The position numbers were made by a program, and so were the translations under genes. From Bacillus sp. AFS059628 (GTDB lineage: Bacteria > Bacillota > Bacilli > Bacillales > Bacillaceae_G): a DNA stretch of 32,351 nucleotides. Shown here in pieces: positions 7,081 through 16,800 of this stretch. The stretch spans positions 1 to 32,351 of the forward strand of contig NZ_NVEC01000030.1 of NCBI RefSeq assembly GCF_002571225.1. Direction: 5' to 3'. A model generated the notes under the pieces. The model had not been told where the DNA came from, did no database searches, and saw only the letters and a list, made by a program, of their open reading frames with translations. Positions within the stretch are counted from its first letter, which is position 1; each line of letters opens with the position of its first letter.

Positions 7081-7569
7081 GTGGGAGTACATGTTGTTTT
7101 ATATCAACCAGAAATTCCAGCAAATACAGGGAATATTGCTCGTACTTGTGCAGCAACTGGAACAGAATTACATTTGATTAGACCGCTTGGATTTTCAACG
7201 GATGATAAAATGTTAAAGCGTGCAGGATTAGATTATTGGCAGCACGTGAAAATTACGTATTATGATTCAATTGAAGAGTTTTATGAGAAAAATAAAGACG
7301 GTGAGTTCTTCTATTTAACAAAGTATGGTGAGAAAGCTCATACAGCGTTTGATTATAGTAAACGTGAGAAGGATTACTACTTTGTATTTGGAAGAGAAAC
7401 AAACGGCTTACCAGCTAATGTAATCGAAGAAAATTTCGATCATTGTTTACGTATTCCAATGACTGATAAAGTGCGTTCATTAAATTTATCTAATACAGCA
7501 GCTATTTTAATTTATGAAGCGTTCCGTCAACAAAATTATCCAGGATTAGATTTAGAAATTGTTTATTAA
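7081..7569 (+). CDS. trmL: tRNA (cytidine/uridine-34 2'-O-)-methyltransferase TrmL
   Basis: 162-residue SPOUT-class methyltransferase (CspR in B. subtilis) that methylates the wobble ribose of tRNA-Leu(CAA) and tRNA-Leu(UAA) using S-adenosylmethionine. Family signatures: QPEIPANTGNIARTCAATGTELHLI at the N terminus; FGRETNGLP; and the knot region LRIPMTDKVRSLNLSNTAAILIYEAFRQ. Full family length. The start is GTG 7081 after AGAGGTGA with 8-nt spacing. It lies 58 nt after the amidase gene. Confidence 0.96.
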   Translation: MGVHVVLYQPEIPANTGNIARTCAATGTELHLIRPLGFSTDDKMLKRAGLDYWQHVKITYYDSIEEFYEKNKDGEFFYLTKYGEKAHTAFDYSKREKDYYFVFGRETNGLPANVIEENFDHCLRIPMTDKVRSLNLSNTAAILIYEAFRQQNYPGLDLEIVY

Positions 7570-7596
7570 AAGTCGCCATTATGGCGACTTTTTTTC
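7568..7596 (+). terminator. Terminator of trmL
   Basis: AAAGTCGCCAT/ATGGCGACTTT perfect stem followed by a T run; it overlaps the stop codon. Confidence 0.93.
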
Positions 7597-7641
7597 TAAA
7601 AATAAAAATAATATGTGATCATACATTTAAAAAAGGGTACA

Positions 7642-7670
7642 TATTCATATAGAATGGGGATATATGAATA
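7642..7670 (+). promoter_or_regulatory. Inverted repeat before the GGDEF/EAL gene
   Basis: TATTCATATA (7642-7651), a 9-nt centre and TATATGAATA (7661-7670) form a perfect 10-bp inverted repeat 28 nt before the start codon. It may be an operator or a leader hairpin; no identified regulator fits it. Confidence 0.4.
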
Positions 7671-7698
7671 AAAATAGATTAGACGGGTTGAGATAAAT

Positions 7699-9768
7699 AT
7701 GAAGGAACGATATAGTAATCAAAATACCTTTTTAAGTATGATAGATATGGATTTAATAAGAAGAGGATTATTACATGCTATTCAAGATTTAGTATTTATT
7801 GTGAAAGTTATGGATGATGAAATCTTTACATATATTTATGTAAATAAGATAGGTATGGATTATGCGAAGCTAAGCGAAGAGTGTTATGGAAAAACGTTCG
7901 CTGAAGTATTGCCGAAAGATACGGCGGAAATATTGCAAGTGCAATATGCAAAAGTGGCGAGCGAAGCGAAAGCACATACCTTTTGTGATGTAGTTAGTTT
8001 ACCAACTGGTAATGTACATTATGAATCTTCACTTAATCCTGTATTTGATGAAGAAGGAGTATGTCAGTTTATTATTTGTATTACGAGGGATATTACAGCT
8101 CAAATTGAGGAGAAGGTTGAAATAGAGGAAAAACAAATGTTATTTAAGTCATTACTAGAATATAATAATGACTCCATTATATCTATAGATTCTATAGGTA
8201 GAATTACATACGCGAATCCAGCAACGTATGAAATATTTGGATATCGATATGAAGAATTGAACAATAAATTTATTTTTGAATTTATTAATAAAGAATATGA
8301 AAAAGATTTTCAAATTATATTTAAAGGATCCATGCAAGGAAAAGCGAAGCAAATTGTTTCAAAGAAATATGTTCATAAAGAAGGGTACGAGCTCTATATT
8401 TCTTTGAGAACTATTCCAATTATTGTGAACGGTGAAATTATTGGGATATATATTGTTACGAGGGATGTTACAAGGCAAGTATTAAATGAGATGAGAACGG
8501 AATATTTAGCTTATTATGACCAGTTAACAGGATTAATGAATAGAATTTCATGTACAAATAAGTTAAATGATTTTTTAAATGAGAAGATAGATTTTGCGTT
8601 TATCTTTATAGATTTAGATGAATTTCATCTTATTAATGATACTTTTGGGCATAAAGAAGGAGATAAAGTATTACAAAAAGTGACAGAATGTTTAAGCAGT
8701 ATCCAAATAGGCGGTATGCACTTATTTAGAGAACACGATGATCAATTTGTTATGTTAATAGAAAATATAACGAAAGAACATGTAGAGGTAGTAGCAAAAA
8801 GCATATTAAAAAAAATCAGTGAACATTTTGTAATCGAGGAAGAGGACGTATATTTAAGTGCGTCAATCGGAATTGTAATGGCTCCAACAGATGGAGAAGA
8901 TGAAAAAATATTATTCCAAAGGGTTGATGCTGCCCTGGAAAAAGCGAAAGAAAAAGGAAAAGGGTATTATCATTTTTATTGTAATGGATCAGATTGTGAG
9001 CGTGAAAAAAGATTTATAATAGAAAACCAATTACATCGTGCTATAGAAAAAAATGAATTCTTCTTGCATTATCAGCCGCAAATTAATATTGAAAAGACAA
9101 AAATAGCTAGCATGGAAGCTTTAATAAGGTGGAAAAATAAAGAATTAGGATTTGTCTCTCCTAATCAATTTATTCCGCTGGCAGAAAGAACAGGTTTTAT
9201 CATTAAGCTTGATGAATGGGTAGTAAATGAAGTGTGTAAGCAAATACGTGAATGGTTAAATAAAGGATATGAAGTTGTCCCGATTGCAGTTAATATTTCA
9301 GCCAGACACTTTCGCTCTATTACATTAATAGAGATGATTACACGAGCTTTACATAAGTACAATGTACCAGCTCATTTATTAGCAATAGAGGTTACAGAAG
9401 GAGCCCTTATACATAAAGACATATCGAAAAGAGTATTGCTGCAATTAAAAGAACAAAATTTAAAGATTCATTTAGATGATTTTGGAACGGGATATTCATC
9501 TTTAAGTTATTTAAAAACGTATCCAATTGATACTTTGAAAATTGATCGTTCTTTTATGGAAGGTATATATGTAGATGAACGCGATACGAATATTACGGCT
9601 GCGATTATTCATTTAGCTCATACTTTGGAATTGAATGTAATTGCAGAAGGAGTAGAAAAAGCGGAACAAATACAATTTTTGAAGGAAAAGAATGTGAAGT
9701 TTGTACAAGGTTATTATTATAGCAAACCACTATCAAAATGTGATGTGGAAAATATATATTATAAATAA
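7699..9768 (+). CDS. PAS-PAS-GGDEF-EAL protein, probable c-di-GMP phosphodiesterase
   Basis: 689 residues, cytoplasmic, no membrane segment. Order: PAS 1 (about 20-135), PAS 2 (about 145-260, with SIGRITYANPATYEIFGY), GGDEF (about 265-430), EAL (about 440-689). The GGDEF signature is degenerate: HDDQF at 346-350, so cyclase activity is unlikely, although FIDLDEFHLINDTFGH is kept. The EAL domain looks intact: EALIRW (473-478), NISARHFR, IEVTEGAL, LDDFGTGYSSL, LKIDRSF and VIAEGVEK supply the metal and catalytic acids. Inference: it degrades c-di-GMP, with GGDEF as a GTP sensor and PAS as input. The site before ATG 7699 is weak (GGGTTGAGAT). Confidence 0.9.
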   Translation: MKERYSNQNTFLSMIDMDLIRRGLLHAIQDLVFIVKVMDDEIFTYIYVNKIGMDYAKLSEECYGKTFAEVLPKDTAEILQVQYAKVASEAKAHTFCDVVSLPTGNVHYESSLNPVFDEEGVCQFIICITRDITAQIEEKVEIEEKQMLFKSLLEYNNDSIISIDSIGRITYANPATYEIFGYRYEELNNKFIFEFINKEYEKDFQIIFKGSMQGKAKQIVSKKYVHKEGYELYISLRTIPIIVNGEIIGIYIVTRDVTRQVLNEMRTEYLAYYDQLTGLMNRISCTNKLNDFLNEKIDFAFIFIDLDEFHLINDTFGHKEGDKVLQKVTECLSSIQIGGMHLFREHDDQFVMLIENITKEHVEVVAKSILKKISEHFVIEEEDVYLSASIGIVMAPTDGEDEKILFQRVDAALEKAKEKGKGYYHFYCNGSDCEREKRFIIENQLHRAIEKNEFFLHYQPQINIEKTKIASMEALIRWKNKELGFVSPNQFIPLAERTGFIIKLDEWVVNEVCKQIREWLNKGYEVVPIAVNISARHFRSITLIEMITRALHKYNVPAHLLAIEVTEGALIHKDISKRVLLQLKEQNLKIHLDDFGTGYSSLSYLKTYPIDTLKIDRSFMEGIYVDERDTNITAAIIHLAHTLELNVIAEGVEKAEQIQFLKEKNVKFVQGYYYSKPLSKCDVENIYYK

Positions 9769-9773
9769 TTTAT

Positions 9774-9810
9774 AAAAAAGGTGATGTGCTAAAAGCACAT
9801 CACTTTTTTT
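9774..9810. terminator. Bidirectional terminator
   Basis: GTGATGTGCT/AGCACATCAC stem with A and T runs on both sides. It serves the GGDEF/EAL gene on the plus strand and the convergent 31-codon ORF on the minus strand, whose stop codon lies inside the stem. Confidence 0.93.
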
Positions 9811-9895
9811 GCGTACCAGGTTTATCATTGTAACCAGATGTAAAAATAGCTGTAAGAAATGTGAGTGATACACCTAAAATTAATAATAATTTCAT
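9800..9895 (-). CDS. 31-residue signal-peptide-like small protein
   Basis: ATG at 9895 reading down to TGA at 9800 encodes MKLLLILGVSLTFLTAIFTS followed by GYNDKPGTQKK. A textbook ribosome binding site, AGGAGGG, lies 8 nt upstream, and the stop is embedded in the shared bidirectional terminator, as is usual for real genes here. The hydrophobic stretch plus short polar tail would suit a small membrane peptide or an exported pheromone-like peptide. I recognise no family. A short stem (TTTCAG with CTGAAA, 9916-9936) precedes the ribosome binding site. Confidence 0.6.
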   Translation of the reverse strand: MKLLLILGVSLTFLTAIFTSGYNDKPGTQKK

Positions 9896-10087
9896 ACTAA
9901 TATCCCTCCTATTTTTCAGTTTACGAATCTGAAATATGAATCGAAATGTATGTAATGTTCTTGGAAGAAAAGAATTTATTTAAAATGAATAGAGGTGTAA
10001 AAACTTTAATACCTATATTATACAGAATTTTCTTTGAATTTTGGAGAGAATTTTATAGCACAACTGTATATTTCATTTTGATTTAAA

Positions 10088-10116
10088 GAATGTTTGAGGA
10101 CATCCTAGCATACCTT
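10088..10116 (+). promoter_or_regulatory. Sigma-E-like promoter of prkA
   Basis: GAATGTT (10088-10094), a 14-nt spacer and CATACCTT (10109-10116) match the mother-cell sigma-E pattern KMATATT-N14/15-CATACAHT with one mismatch in each hexamer region. It is 44 nt before the prkA start. The remainder of 9896-10087 is AT-rich and holds only the leader of the minus-strand small ORF. Confidence 0.55.
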
Positions 10117-10159
10117 TTATAATAATCCGATTGAACAAGGAGATGGGGGAGGAGCTATA

Positions 10160-12055
10160 ATGGATATTCTAAAAAAAATTGAACAGCATCGAGAAGCAGA
10201 AGAACGCTTACAATGGGAAGGTACGTTTGCGGAGTATTTAGAGCTTGTGAAGGAAAGACCATGGGTGGCTCAAACAGCACACTCTCGCATTTACAATATG
10301 ATAAAAGATGCTGGAATTGAAGAAGTAGATGGTAGAAGAAAGTATAATTTCTTTAGTAATCAGCTATTTGGGTTAGAGGATGCTTTAGAGCGTCTTGTAG
10401 AGGAATATTTTCATCCATCTGCAAAACGATTAGATGTTAGAAAACGTATTTTATTATTAATGGGTCCTGTTAGTGGAGGGAAATCAACATTAGTTACGAT
10501 GTTAAAACGAGGATTAGAAACATATTCACGAACAGATCGAGGAGCAATTTTTGCAATTAAAGGATGCCCAATGCACGAAGATCCGCTTCATTTAATTCCG
10601 CACCATTTACGGGATGATTTCTTTGATGAGTATGGAGTTAGAATTGAAGGGAATTTATCGCCACTCAACGTGATGCGTCTAGAACAAGAATATGGTTCAA
10701 GAATTGAGGATGTCGTTGTAGAGCGTATTTTCTTCTCGGAGGATCGTCGTACAGGGATTGGTACATTTAGCCCATCTGATCCTAAATCACAAGATATTGC
10801 CGATTTAACAGGTAGTCTGGACTTTTCAACAATTGCAGAATATGGTTCGGAATCAGATCCACGAGCATATCGTTTCGATGGAGAATTAAATAAGGCAAAC
10901 CGTGGGATGATGGAATTCCAAGAGATGTTAAAATGCGACGAGAAGTTCTTATGGCATTTATTATCGCTTACGCAAGAAGGGAATTTCAAAGCGGGAAGAT
11001 TTGCGCTTATTTCAGCAGATGAATTAATTGTAGCGCATACGAATGAAACGGAGTATCGTTCTTTCATAGCAAACAAGAAAAATGAAGCATTACACTCAAG
11101 AATTATTGTAATGCCTGTCCCATACAATTTACGAGTGAGTGAAGAAGAACATATTTATGAAAAAATGATTCGTGAAAGTGATGTATCTAATGTTCACATT
11201 GCACCACACACACTTCGCGTTGCAGCAATGTTTACAATTTTAACTCGTTTAAAAGATCCGAAGCGTCCGGATATTGATTTAATTAAAAAGATGCGTTTAT
11301 ATGATGGAGAAACGGTAGAAGGTTATAATGCGATTGATGTAGAGGAGCTGCAACGTGAATATCAAGATGAAGGCATGAGCGGTATTGATCCTCGTTATGT
11401 GATTAACCGAATTTCTTCTACAATTATTCGAAAAGAGGTACCATCTATTAATGCATTAGATGTACTTAGATCGCTAAAAGACGGGTTGGATCAGCATCCG
11501 TCAATTAGTAATGAAGATCGAGAGCGTTATATGAATTTCATCTCATTAGCAAGAAAAGAATATGATGAAATTGCGAAGAAAGAAGTACAAAAAGCATTTG
11601 TGTATTCATATGAAGAATCAGCGAAGACACTTATGGATAATTACTTAGATAACGTTGAAGCATATTGCAATAAATCAAAATTACGTGACCCATTAACAGG
11701 TGAAGAAATGAGTCCAGATGAAAAGCTAATGCGCTCAATTGAGGAGCAAATTGGAATTTCAGAAAATGCTAAGAAAGCATTCCGTGAAGAAATTTTAATT
11801 CGCATTTCTGCTTATGCGCGTAAAGGAAAACGCTTTGATTATAACTCACATGAGCGCCTTCGCGAAGCGATTCAGAAAAAACTATTTGCTGATTTAAAAG
11901 ATATAGTGAAAATTACAACATCAACGAAAACACCAGACGAAAATCAGCTTAAGAAAATTAATGATGTTGTTGCACGCTTAATTGATGAGCACGGCTATAA
12001 TTCTTCATCTGCGAATGAATTATTACGCTATGTAGGTAGCCTGCTAAACCGATAG
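10160..12055 (+). CDS. prkA: PrkA, AAA+ serine protein kinase/protease-like protein
   Basis: 631 residues, the usual PrkA length. An N-terminal AAA+ PrkA domain carries Walker A GPVSGGKST (102-110, Lys108) and the conserved GCPMHEDPLHLIP. The central FDGELNKANRGMMEFQEMLKCDEKFLWHLLSLTQEGNFK is a family hallmark, followed by the C-terminal PrkA domain. PrkA is described as a serine kinase, and in B. subtilis also as an ATP-dependent protease, supporting sporulation. Its usual partners are YhbH (encoded at 12503) and SpoVR (not in this window). GGAGATGGGGGAGGAG gives two possible SD sites before ATG. The sigma-E-like promoter upstream fits mother-cell expression. Confidence 0.95.
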   Translation: MDILKKIEQHREAEERLQWEGTFAEYLELVKERPWVAQTAHSRIYNMIKDAGIEEVDGRRKYNFFSNQLFGLEDALERLVEEYFHPSAKRLDVRKRILLLMGPVSGGKSTLVTMLKRGLETYSRTDRGAIFAIKGCPMHEDPLHLIPHHLRDDFFDEYGVRIEGNLSPLNVMRLEQEYGSRIEDVVVERIFFSEDRRTGIGTFSPSDPKSQDIADLTGSLDFSTIAEYGSESDPRAYRFDGELNKANRGMMEFQEMLKCDEKFLWHLLSLTQEGNFKAGRFALISADELIVAHTNETEYRSFIANKKNEALHSRIIVMPVPYNLRVSEEEHIYEKMIRESDVSNVHIAPHTLRVAAMFTILTRLKDPKRPDIDLIKKMRLYDGETVEGYNAIDVEELQREYQDEGMSGIDPRYVINRISSTIIRKEVPSINALDVLRSLKDGLDQHPSISNEDRERYMNFISLARKEYDEIAKKEVQKAFVYSYEESAKTLMDNYLDNVEAYCNKSKLRDPLTGEEMSPDEKLMRSIEEQIGISENAKKAFREEILIRISAYARKGKRFDYNSHERLREAIQKKLFADLKDIVKITTSTKTPDENQLKKINDVVARLIDEHGYNSSSANELLRYVGSLLNR

Positions 12056-12064
12056 TTTGATAAC

Positions 12065-12103
12065 AAAACGCTGTCTCTTGTATTTTGCGGGACAGCGTTT
12101 TAT
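12065..12103 (+). terminator. Terminator of prkA
   Basis: AAAACGCTGTC (12065-12075) and GACAGCGTTTT (12091-12101), a perfect 11-bp stem. It separates prkA from yhbH. Confidence 0.9.
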
Positions 12104-12237
12104 TATCCATTCATATGTGTAAAGTGTCATACCTTGTCCAAATATAATAAATTAAGATGCAATTTTATGAATTTATTGTCAATTATTTTTGCAATATGCA
12201 TATGATAGAGTAACCAACCATTCATACGAAAAAAGCC

Positions 12238-12290
12238 AACACAATACAATATGTTGCAAAGTGTAAATGTGTGCAACTATGCATTGTGTT
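12238..12290. other. Long imperfect stem-loop in the prkA-yhbH gap
   Basis: AACACAAT (12238) pairs with ATTGTGTT (ending 12290); inside it GTTGCA pairs with TGCAAC across small asymmetric bulges, and the loop is about 13 nt. The minus strand reads into a run of T after the stem (GGCTTTTTTCG), so it could be a minus-strand terminator, a structured leader or a small repeat. Apart from this, the 447-nt gap 12056-12502 shows the prkA terminator and AT-rich sequence, with no convincing gene. Confidence 0.45.
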
Positions 12291-12502
12291 TCTTTCTTAT
12301 CAAAGGCTGAATGATTCTTTTCTAGTATGTGAGTGGCAAAATTTTGTTTAGGATGCTCGGAGTATTATATGAAAAACGTTATATATGTTTATGGGATGAT
12401 TTTCGATGGGCAGTTACCATTCATTCTAGCTAGCACAGTATAAAACAAAATTTCTAGATTGCTGTTCATATAGGAAGACAATTACAGTAAGGAGGGAAAG
12501 AA

Positions 12503-13678
12503 ATGGGTGAAGAAAACCAACCAAATTATACGATTTCACAGGAAAACTGGTCCCTCCATCGCAAAGGATATGACGACCAACAACGCCATCAAGAGAAAGT
12601 ACAAGAGGCAATTAAAAATAATTTACCCGATCTTGTAACAGAAGAAAGCATTGTTATGTCTAATGGTAAGGATGTTGTAAAAATACCGATTCGTTCTTTA
12701 GATGAATATAAGATTAGGTACAATTATGATAAAAACAAACATGTTGGGCAAGGAAATGGTGACAGCAAAGTTGGTGATGTCGTTGCGAGAGATGGATCAG
12801 GTGGTCAAAAGCAAAAGGGACCAGGAAAAGGGCAAGGAGCAGGGGATGCGGCTGGAGAAGATTATTATGAAGCTGAAGTCTCTATTTTAGAATTAGAGCA
12901 AGCATTTTTCAAAGAATTAGAATTACCTAATTTAAAGAGAAAAGAAATGGATGAAAACCGAATTGAACATGTTGAATTTAATGATATTAGAAAAACAGGA
13001 TTATGGGGCAACATCGATAAGAAAAGAACGATGATATCCGCATATAAACGAAATGCGATGCGTGGTAAAGCATCTTTCCATCCAATTCATCAAGAAGATT
13101 TAAAGTTCCGCACTTGGAATGAAGTATTAAAGCCAGATTCAAAGGCTGTTGTATTAGCGATGATGGATACGAGTGGATCGATGGGAATATGGGAGAAATA
13201 TATGGCACGGAGCTTCTTTTTCTGGATGACGAGATTTCTACGCACAAAGTATGAAACAGTAGATATTGAATTTATTGCCCATCATACGGAGGCAAAAGTA
13301 GTTCCAGAGGAAGAGTTTTTCTCAAAAGGAGAAAGTGGCGGAACAATTTGTTCTTCTGTATACAAAAAAGCACTCGAGCTAATTGATAATAAATACTCAC
13401 CAGACCGCTATAATATTTATCCATTCCATTTTTCAGACGGTGATAATTTAACATCAGATAATGCTAGATGTGTAAAGCTTGTTGAAGAGTTGATGAAGAA
13501 GTGTAATATGTTTGGGTATGGGGAAGTGAACCAGTACAACCGCCACAGTACACTTATGTCAGCCTATAAAAATATTAAAGATGAGAATTTCAGATATTAT
13601 ATTTTAAAGCAAAAAGCAGATGTATTCCACGCGATGAAGAGCTTCTTTAGAGAAGAATCAGGAGAGAAAATGGCATAA
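12503..13678 (+). CDS. yhbH: YhbH (UPF0229/DUF444) sporulation-associated protein
   Basis: 391 residues, cytoplasmic. The N-terminal [22 protein letters not shown] and the Gly/Lys-rich linker (about 85-115, [21 protein letters not shown]) are typical of the family. The C-terminal half holds a von Willebrand A-like fold with a MIDAS-like motif, MDTSGSMG (Asp222, Ser224, Ser226). Genes of this family are found with prkA and spoVR across bacteria and are expressed in sporulation or stationary phase; the biochemical role is not known. AAGGAGGG lies 8 nt before ATG 12503. It has its own terminator and is separated from prkA by a terminator and about 400 nt, so it probably has its own promoter; I could not identify a convincing one. 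Confidence 0.94.
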
Positions 13679-13704
13679 CCCCTTAAAGAAGGGGTTATTT
13701 TTTT
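13677..13704 (+). terminator. Terminator of yhbH
   Basis: AACCCCTT, loop AAAG, AAGGGGTT, then a T run; it overlaps the stop codon. Confidence 0.92.
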
Positions 13705-13725
13705 GTAAACTTTTTATTTTTCTAG

Positions 13726-13754
13726 TTGAAAATGAAAATGAAAATCATTATCAT
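13726..13754 (+). promoter_or_regulatory. Promoter with overlapping Fur box
   Basis: TTGAAA (13726-13731), a 17-nt spacer and TATCAT (13749-13754) form a good sigma-A promoter. TGAAAAT-C-ATTATCA (13739-13753) matches the 7-1-7 Fur operator TGATAAT-N-ATTATCA at 13 of 14 positions and covers the -10. Fe-loaded Fur bound here would exclude RNA polymerase, so the downstream haem-binding protein should be iron-repressed. Confidence 0.85.
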
Positions 13755-13807
13755 TTATTCGAGATATGATTACATTGAGATTTATATATTTTGGAGGAGA
13801 TGTAAAG

Positions 13808-16800
13808 TTGAAGAAAAATAAAAGAAAACATATAAATGCGATGATTATCGCTGCGGCGTTATCACTTCCATTTGCTGCGTATTCAACACCTGCTTTAGCA
13901 GTCGTAGCAATTGAGGCTAATAAAAAGGGATATGCTTTAGAAGATGGTACATATGATGCTGTTATGAAAGCATATAAAGATAAAACGAATGAAGAGTCTA
14001 TGGCAGCTGTTTATATAAAGAATCCTAAGTTAACAATTGAAAATGGAAAGAAAATCGTAACGGCAACGTTAAGTGATAGTGATTTCTTCAAATACTTGAA
14101 AACAGAGGATATTCATACTCCAGGTGTGTTCCATGATGTAAAAGTAATATCAGAAGATAAAAAGAAAAATGGAACGAAAGTGATTCAGTTTGAAGTAGGG
14201 GAATTAGGGAAAAGGTATAATATGCAAATGCATATTTATATTCCGACAATGGCCTATGATAATAAATATCAAGTGCAGTTTGAAGTGAATACTTTAAATT
14301 TAGAAAATAATGTTCCAGAAGAGAAGAAGGAAAATAATGAAGAGCAAAAGGAAGATACAAAAAATATAATAGCCGATAACCAATTGAAGCAATACATTAA
14401 TAAAAATATTTTAGGGCGTAAAGATATTAATGAATCAATATCAAAGGAAGATGTATTACAAATTAAAGAATTACGTATATATTCTGGTCAAAGAATAAGT
14501 GACTTAACTGGTTTAGAATATATGTTAAATTTAGAGAAATTAACGTTACAGGAATCGAATGTAAAAGATATAGCACCTTTAAGTAATCTAAAGAAACTAA
14601 AATATCTAGATTTGTATTCAAATCAAATTGAAAATATTGAACCAATTGCTGGGCTGAATAAAATTCAATCTCTTTCTTTAAGAGATAATAAAATTATTGA
14701 TTTAAATCCATTAAGTAACTTGAAAAAAGTTAGAACATTAGATTTAGTCGGTAATAAGATTGAAGATATTAAACCATTATTTACAATGGGGTCTCTAGGT
14801 AAGTTGTATTTAGCTAATAATAATATTAGCGATTTAACAGGAATTGAACAGTTAAATAAAGTAAAAGAATTATGGATTGGAAATAATAACATTACTAATC
14901 TTGAATCTATTAGTAAAATGGAGAGCCTTACTCAGCTTGAAGTGAGAGATGCAGAAATTAAAGATATTACACCGCTAGCTAAAATGAAAAACTTACAATC
15001 ACTTGATTTAGAAGAGAATTATATTTCTGATGTGTCACCACTTAGTGAACTAACTACTTTATATGAACTTAATTTAAGTGCAAATGAAATTTCTGATGTA
15101 AGACCTATTCAAGAGTTTGGAAAGCGTTTTGTAGTTAAAGTTCATAGACAAAAAGTATTTTTAAATGAAGGAGTAATAAATGAAAATATTAAGATTCCTG
15201 TATATGATTTAAACGGCGAACCACTCCAAAATATTAGATGGATAAGTGAGGGGGGAACACATAATAATGGTTTTGTAAAATGGGAAAATTCTGGAGAGAA
15301 AGTATACGAGTTCAATTTAGAAACAGGTTCTTCTAAGAATAAAGTACATTTTAATGGAACAGTTATTCAAAAAATAAGTGCTAAGCAAGCAGATGTAAGT
15401 GTTATTCCAGATAAAAAACTAAGAGAGTATATTAATAAACATAGTTTAGGTAGAACAGACTTGAATACTCCTATCACGAAAGAAGATTTATTAAGGGTTA
15501 AAACATTAAAGATAATGGATGGACAGAACAATGGAATAACAGATTTATCTGGATTAGAGTATATGGAAAATTTAGAAGATCTGACATTGGAAAAGTTTGA
15601 GTTGAAAAACATAGAATTTATCTCGAATTTGAAAAACTTGAAGTCAGTGGATTTATCGAATAATAAAATAGAAAATTTAGAGCCGTTAGCTAAGTTGGAA
15701 AAGCTTGTAGTATTAAATATAAGCAACAATAACAACCAAAATATAAAACCATTATTTACATTAAATTCATTGAAGAAGTTAAATGTTTCAGCCAATAAAA
15801 TTAATAATGAATCTCTTCAAGGTATACAGGAATTCAAAAATTTAGGGATACTAATAATAAACAATAATGACATTAGTAGCTTGGAAGAAATTAGTGGGAT
15901 AACTAAAATGGACGAATTGGAAATTAAAGGTAATAAAATAGTGGATGTAACTCCATTAACTAAAGCTAAAGAATTAAGATTTTTAGATTTGTCAGATAAT
16001 AAAATTAAAGATATAACAGTTTTTAGTTCTATGTTAGATCTTTTTAAATTAAAACTGGCTGGAAATGAAATTCGTGATATAAAACCAATTATTCAATTAT
16101 CTCAGTGGATTACAATTGATCTTAGAAGACAAAAAATTATGCTAGAAGATGCTCAAGTGAATCAAGAAGTGAAAATTCCTGTTTCTGATGTGGAAGATAA
16201 TCCTCTTGAGGATATTACACTGAAAAGTGAAGGCGGAACATTCAATGAAGAAGAAGGGACAGTTGTGTGGAGTACTCCAGGAGAGAAAAAATATGAGTTT
16301 GCTTTTGATGGAACGAGTTATTATGGGCTTGGCATATGGTTCAGCGGTGAAGTAACTCAAAATATTGTAGAAAAAATTGAGTCGCCGGAAACAGAAGTAG
16401 AAAAGCCGAAAGAAGAAACAAGTAAGCCAGAGGCAGAAGTAGAGAAGCCGAAAGAAGAGACAAGTAAGTCAGAAACGGAAGTAGAAAAGCCGAAAGAAGA
16501 GACAAGTAAGCCAGAAGCGGAAGTAGAAAAGTCGAAAGAAGAGGTAAGTAAGCCAGAAGCGGAAGTAGAAAAGCCGAAAGAAGAGGTAAGTAAGCCAGAA
16601 GCGGAAGTAGAAAAACCGAAAGAAGAAGTAAGCGAGCCTATAACAGAAGGTGAAAATGTAAACGAGCCAGAAGCCAATGTTGAGAAACAAACAGAAGGCT
16701 CAAATGAACTAGAAACAGCTACTGTTCAGAAAAATAAAGCGGTACAAGAACCTGCACAAGCACAAGATGTAGTGAATCAACTAGCGAAAGAAAATGTGTC

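Noticed and set aside
10588-11127. 179-codon minus-strand frame inside prkA
   Set aside because: Antisense shadow of a strongly conserved prkA region; no ribosome binding site or terminator.
12369-12443. 24-codon ORF (ATG 12369 to TAA 12443) with GGAG 6 nt upstream, in the prkA-yhbH gap
   Set aside because: The ribosome binding site is short, there is no terminator after it and the peptide has no recognisable feature. Conservation would be needed to accept it.
16357-16690. Long minus-strand frames opposite the 42-bp repeats
   Set aside because: They are translations of the antisense of the repeat array (repeating Phe/Ser patterns), with no start signal.
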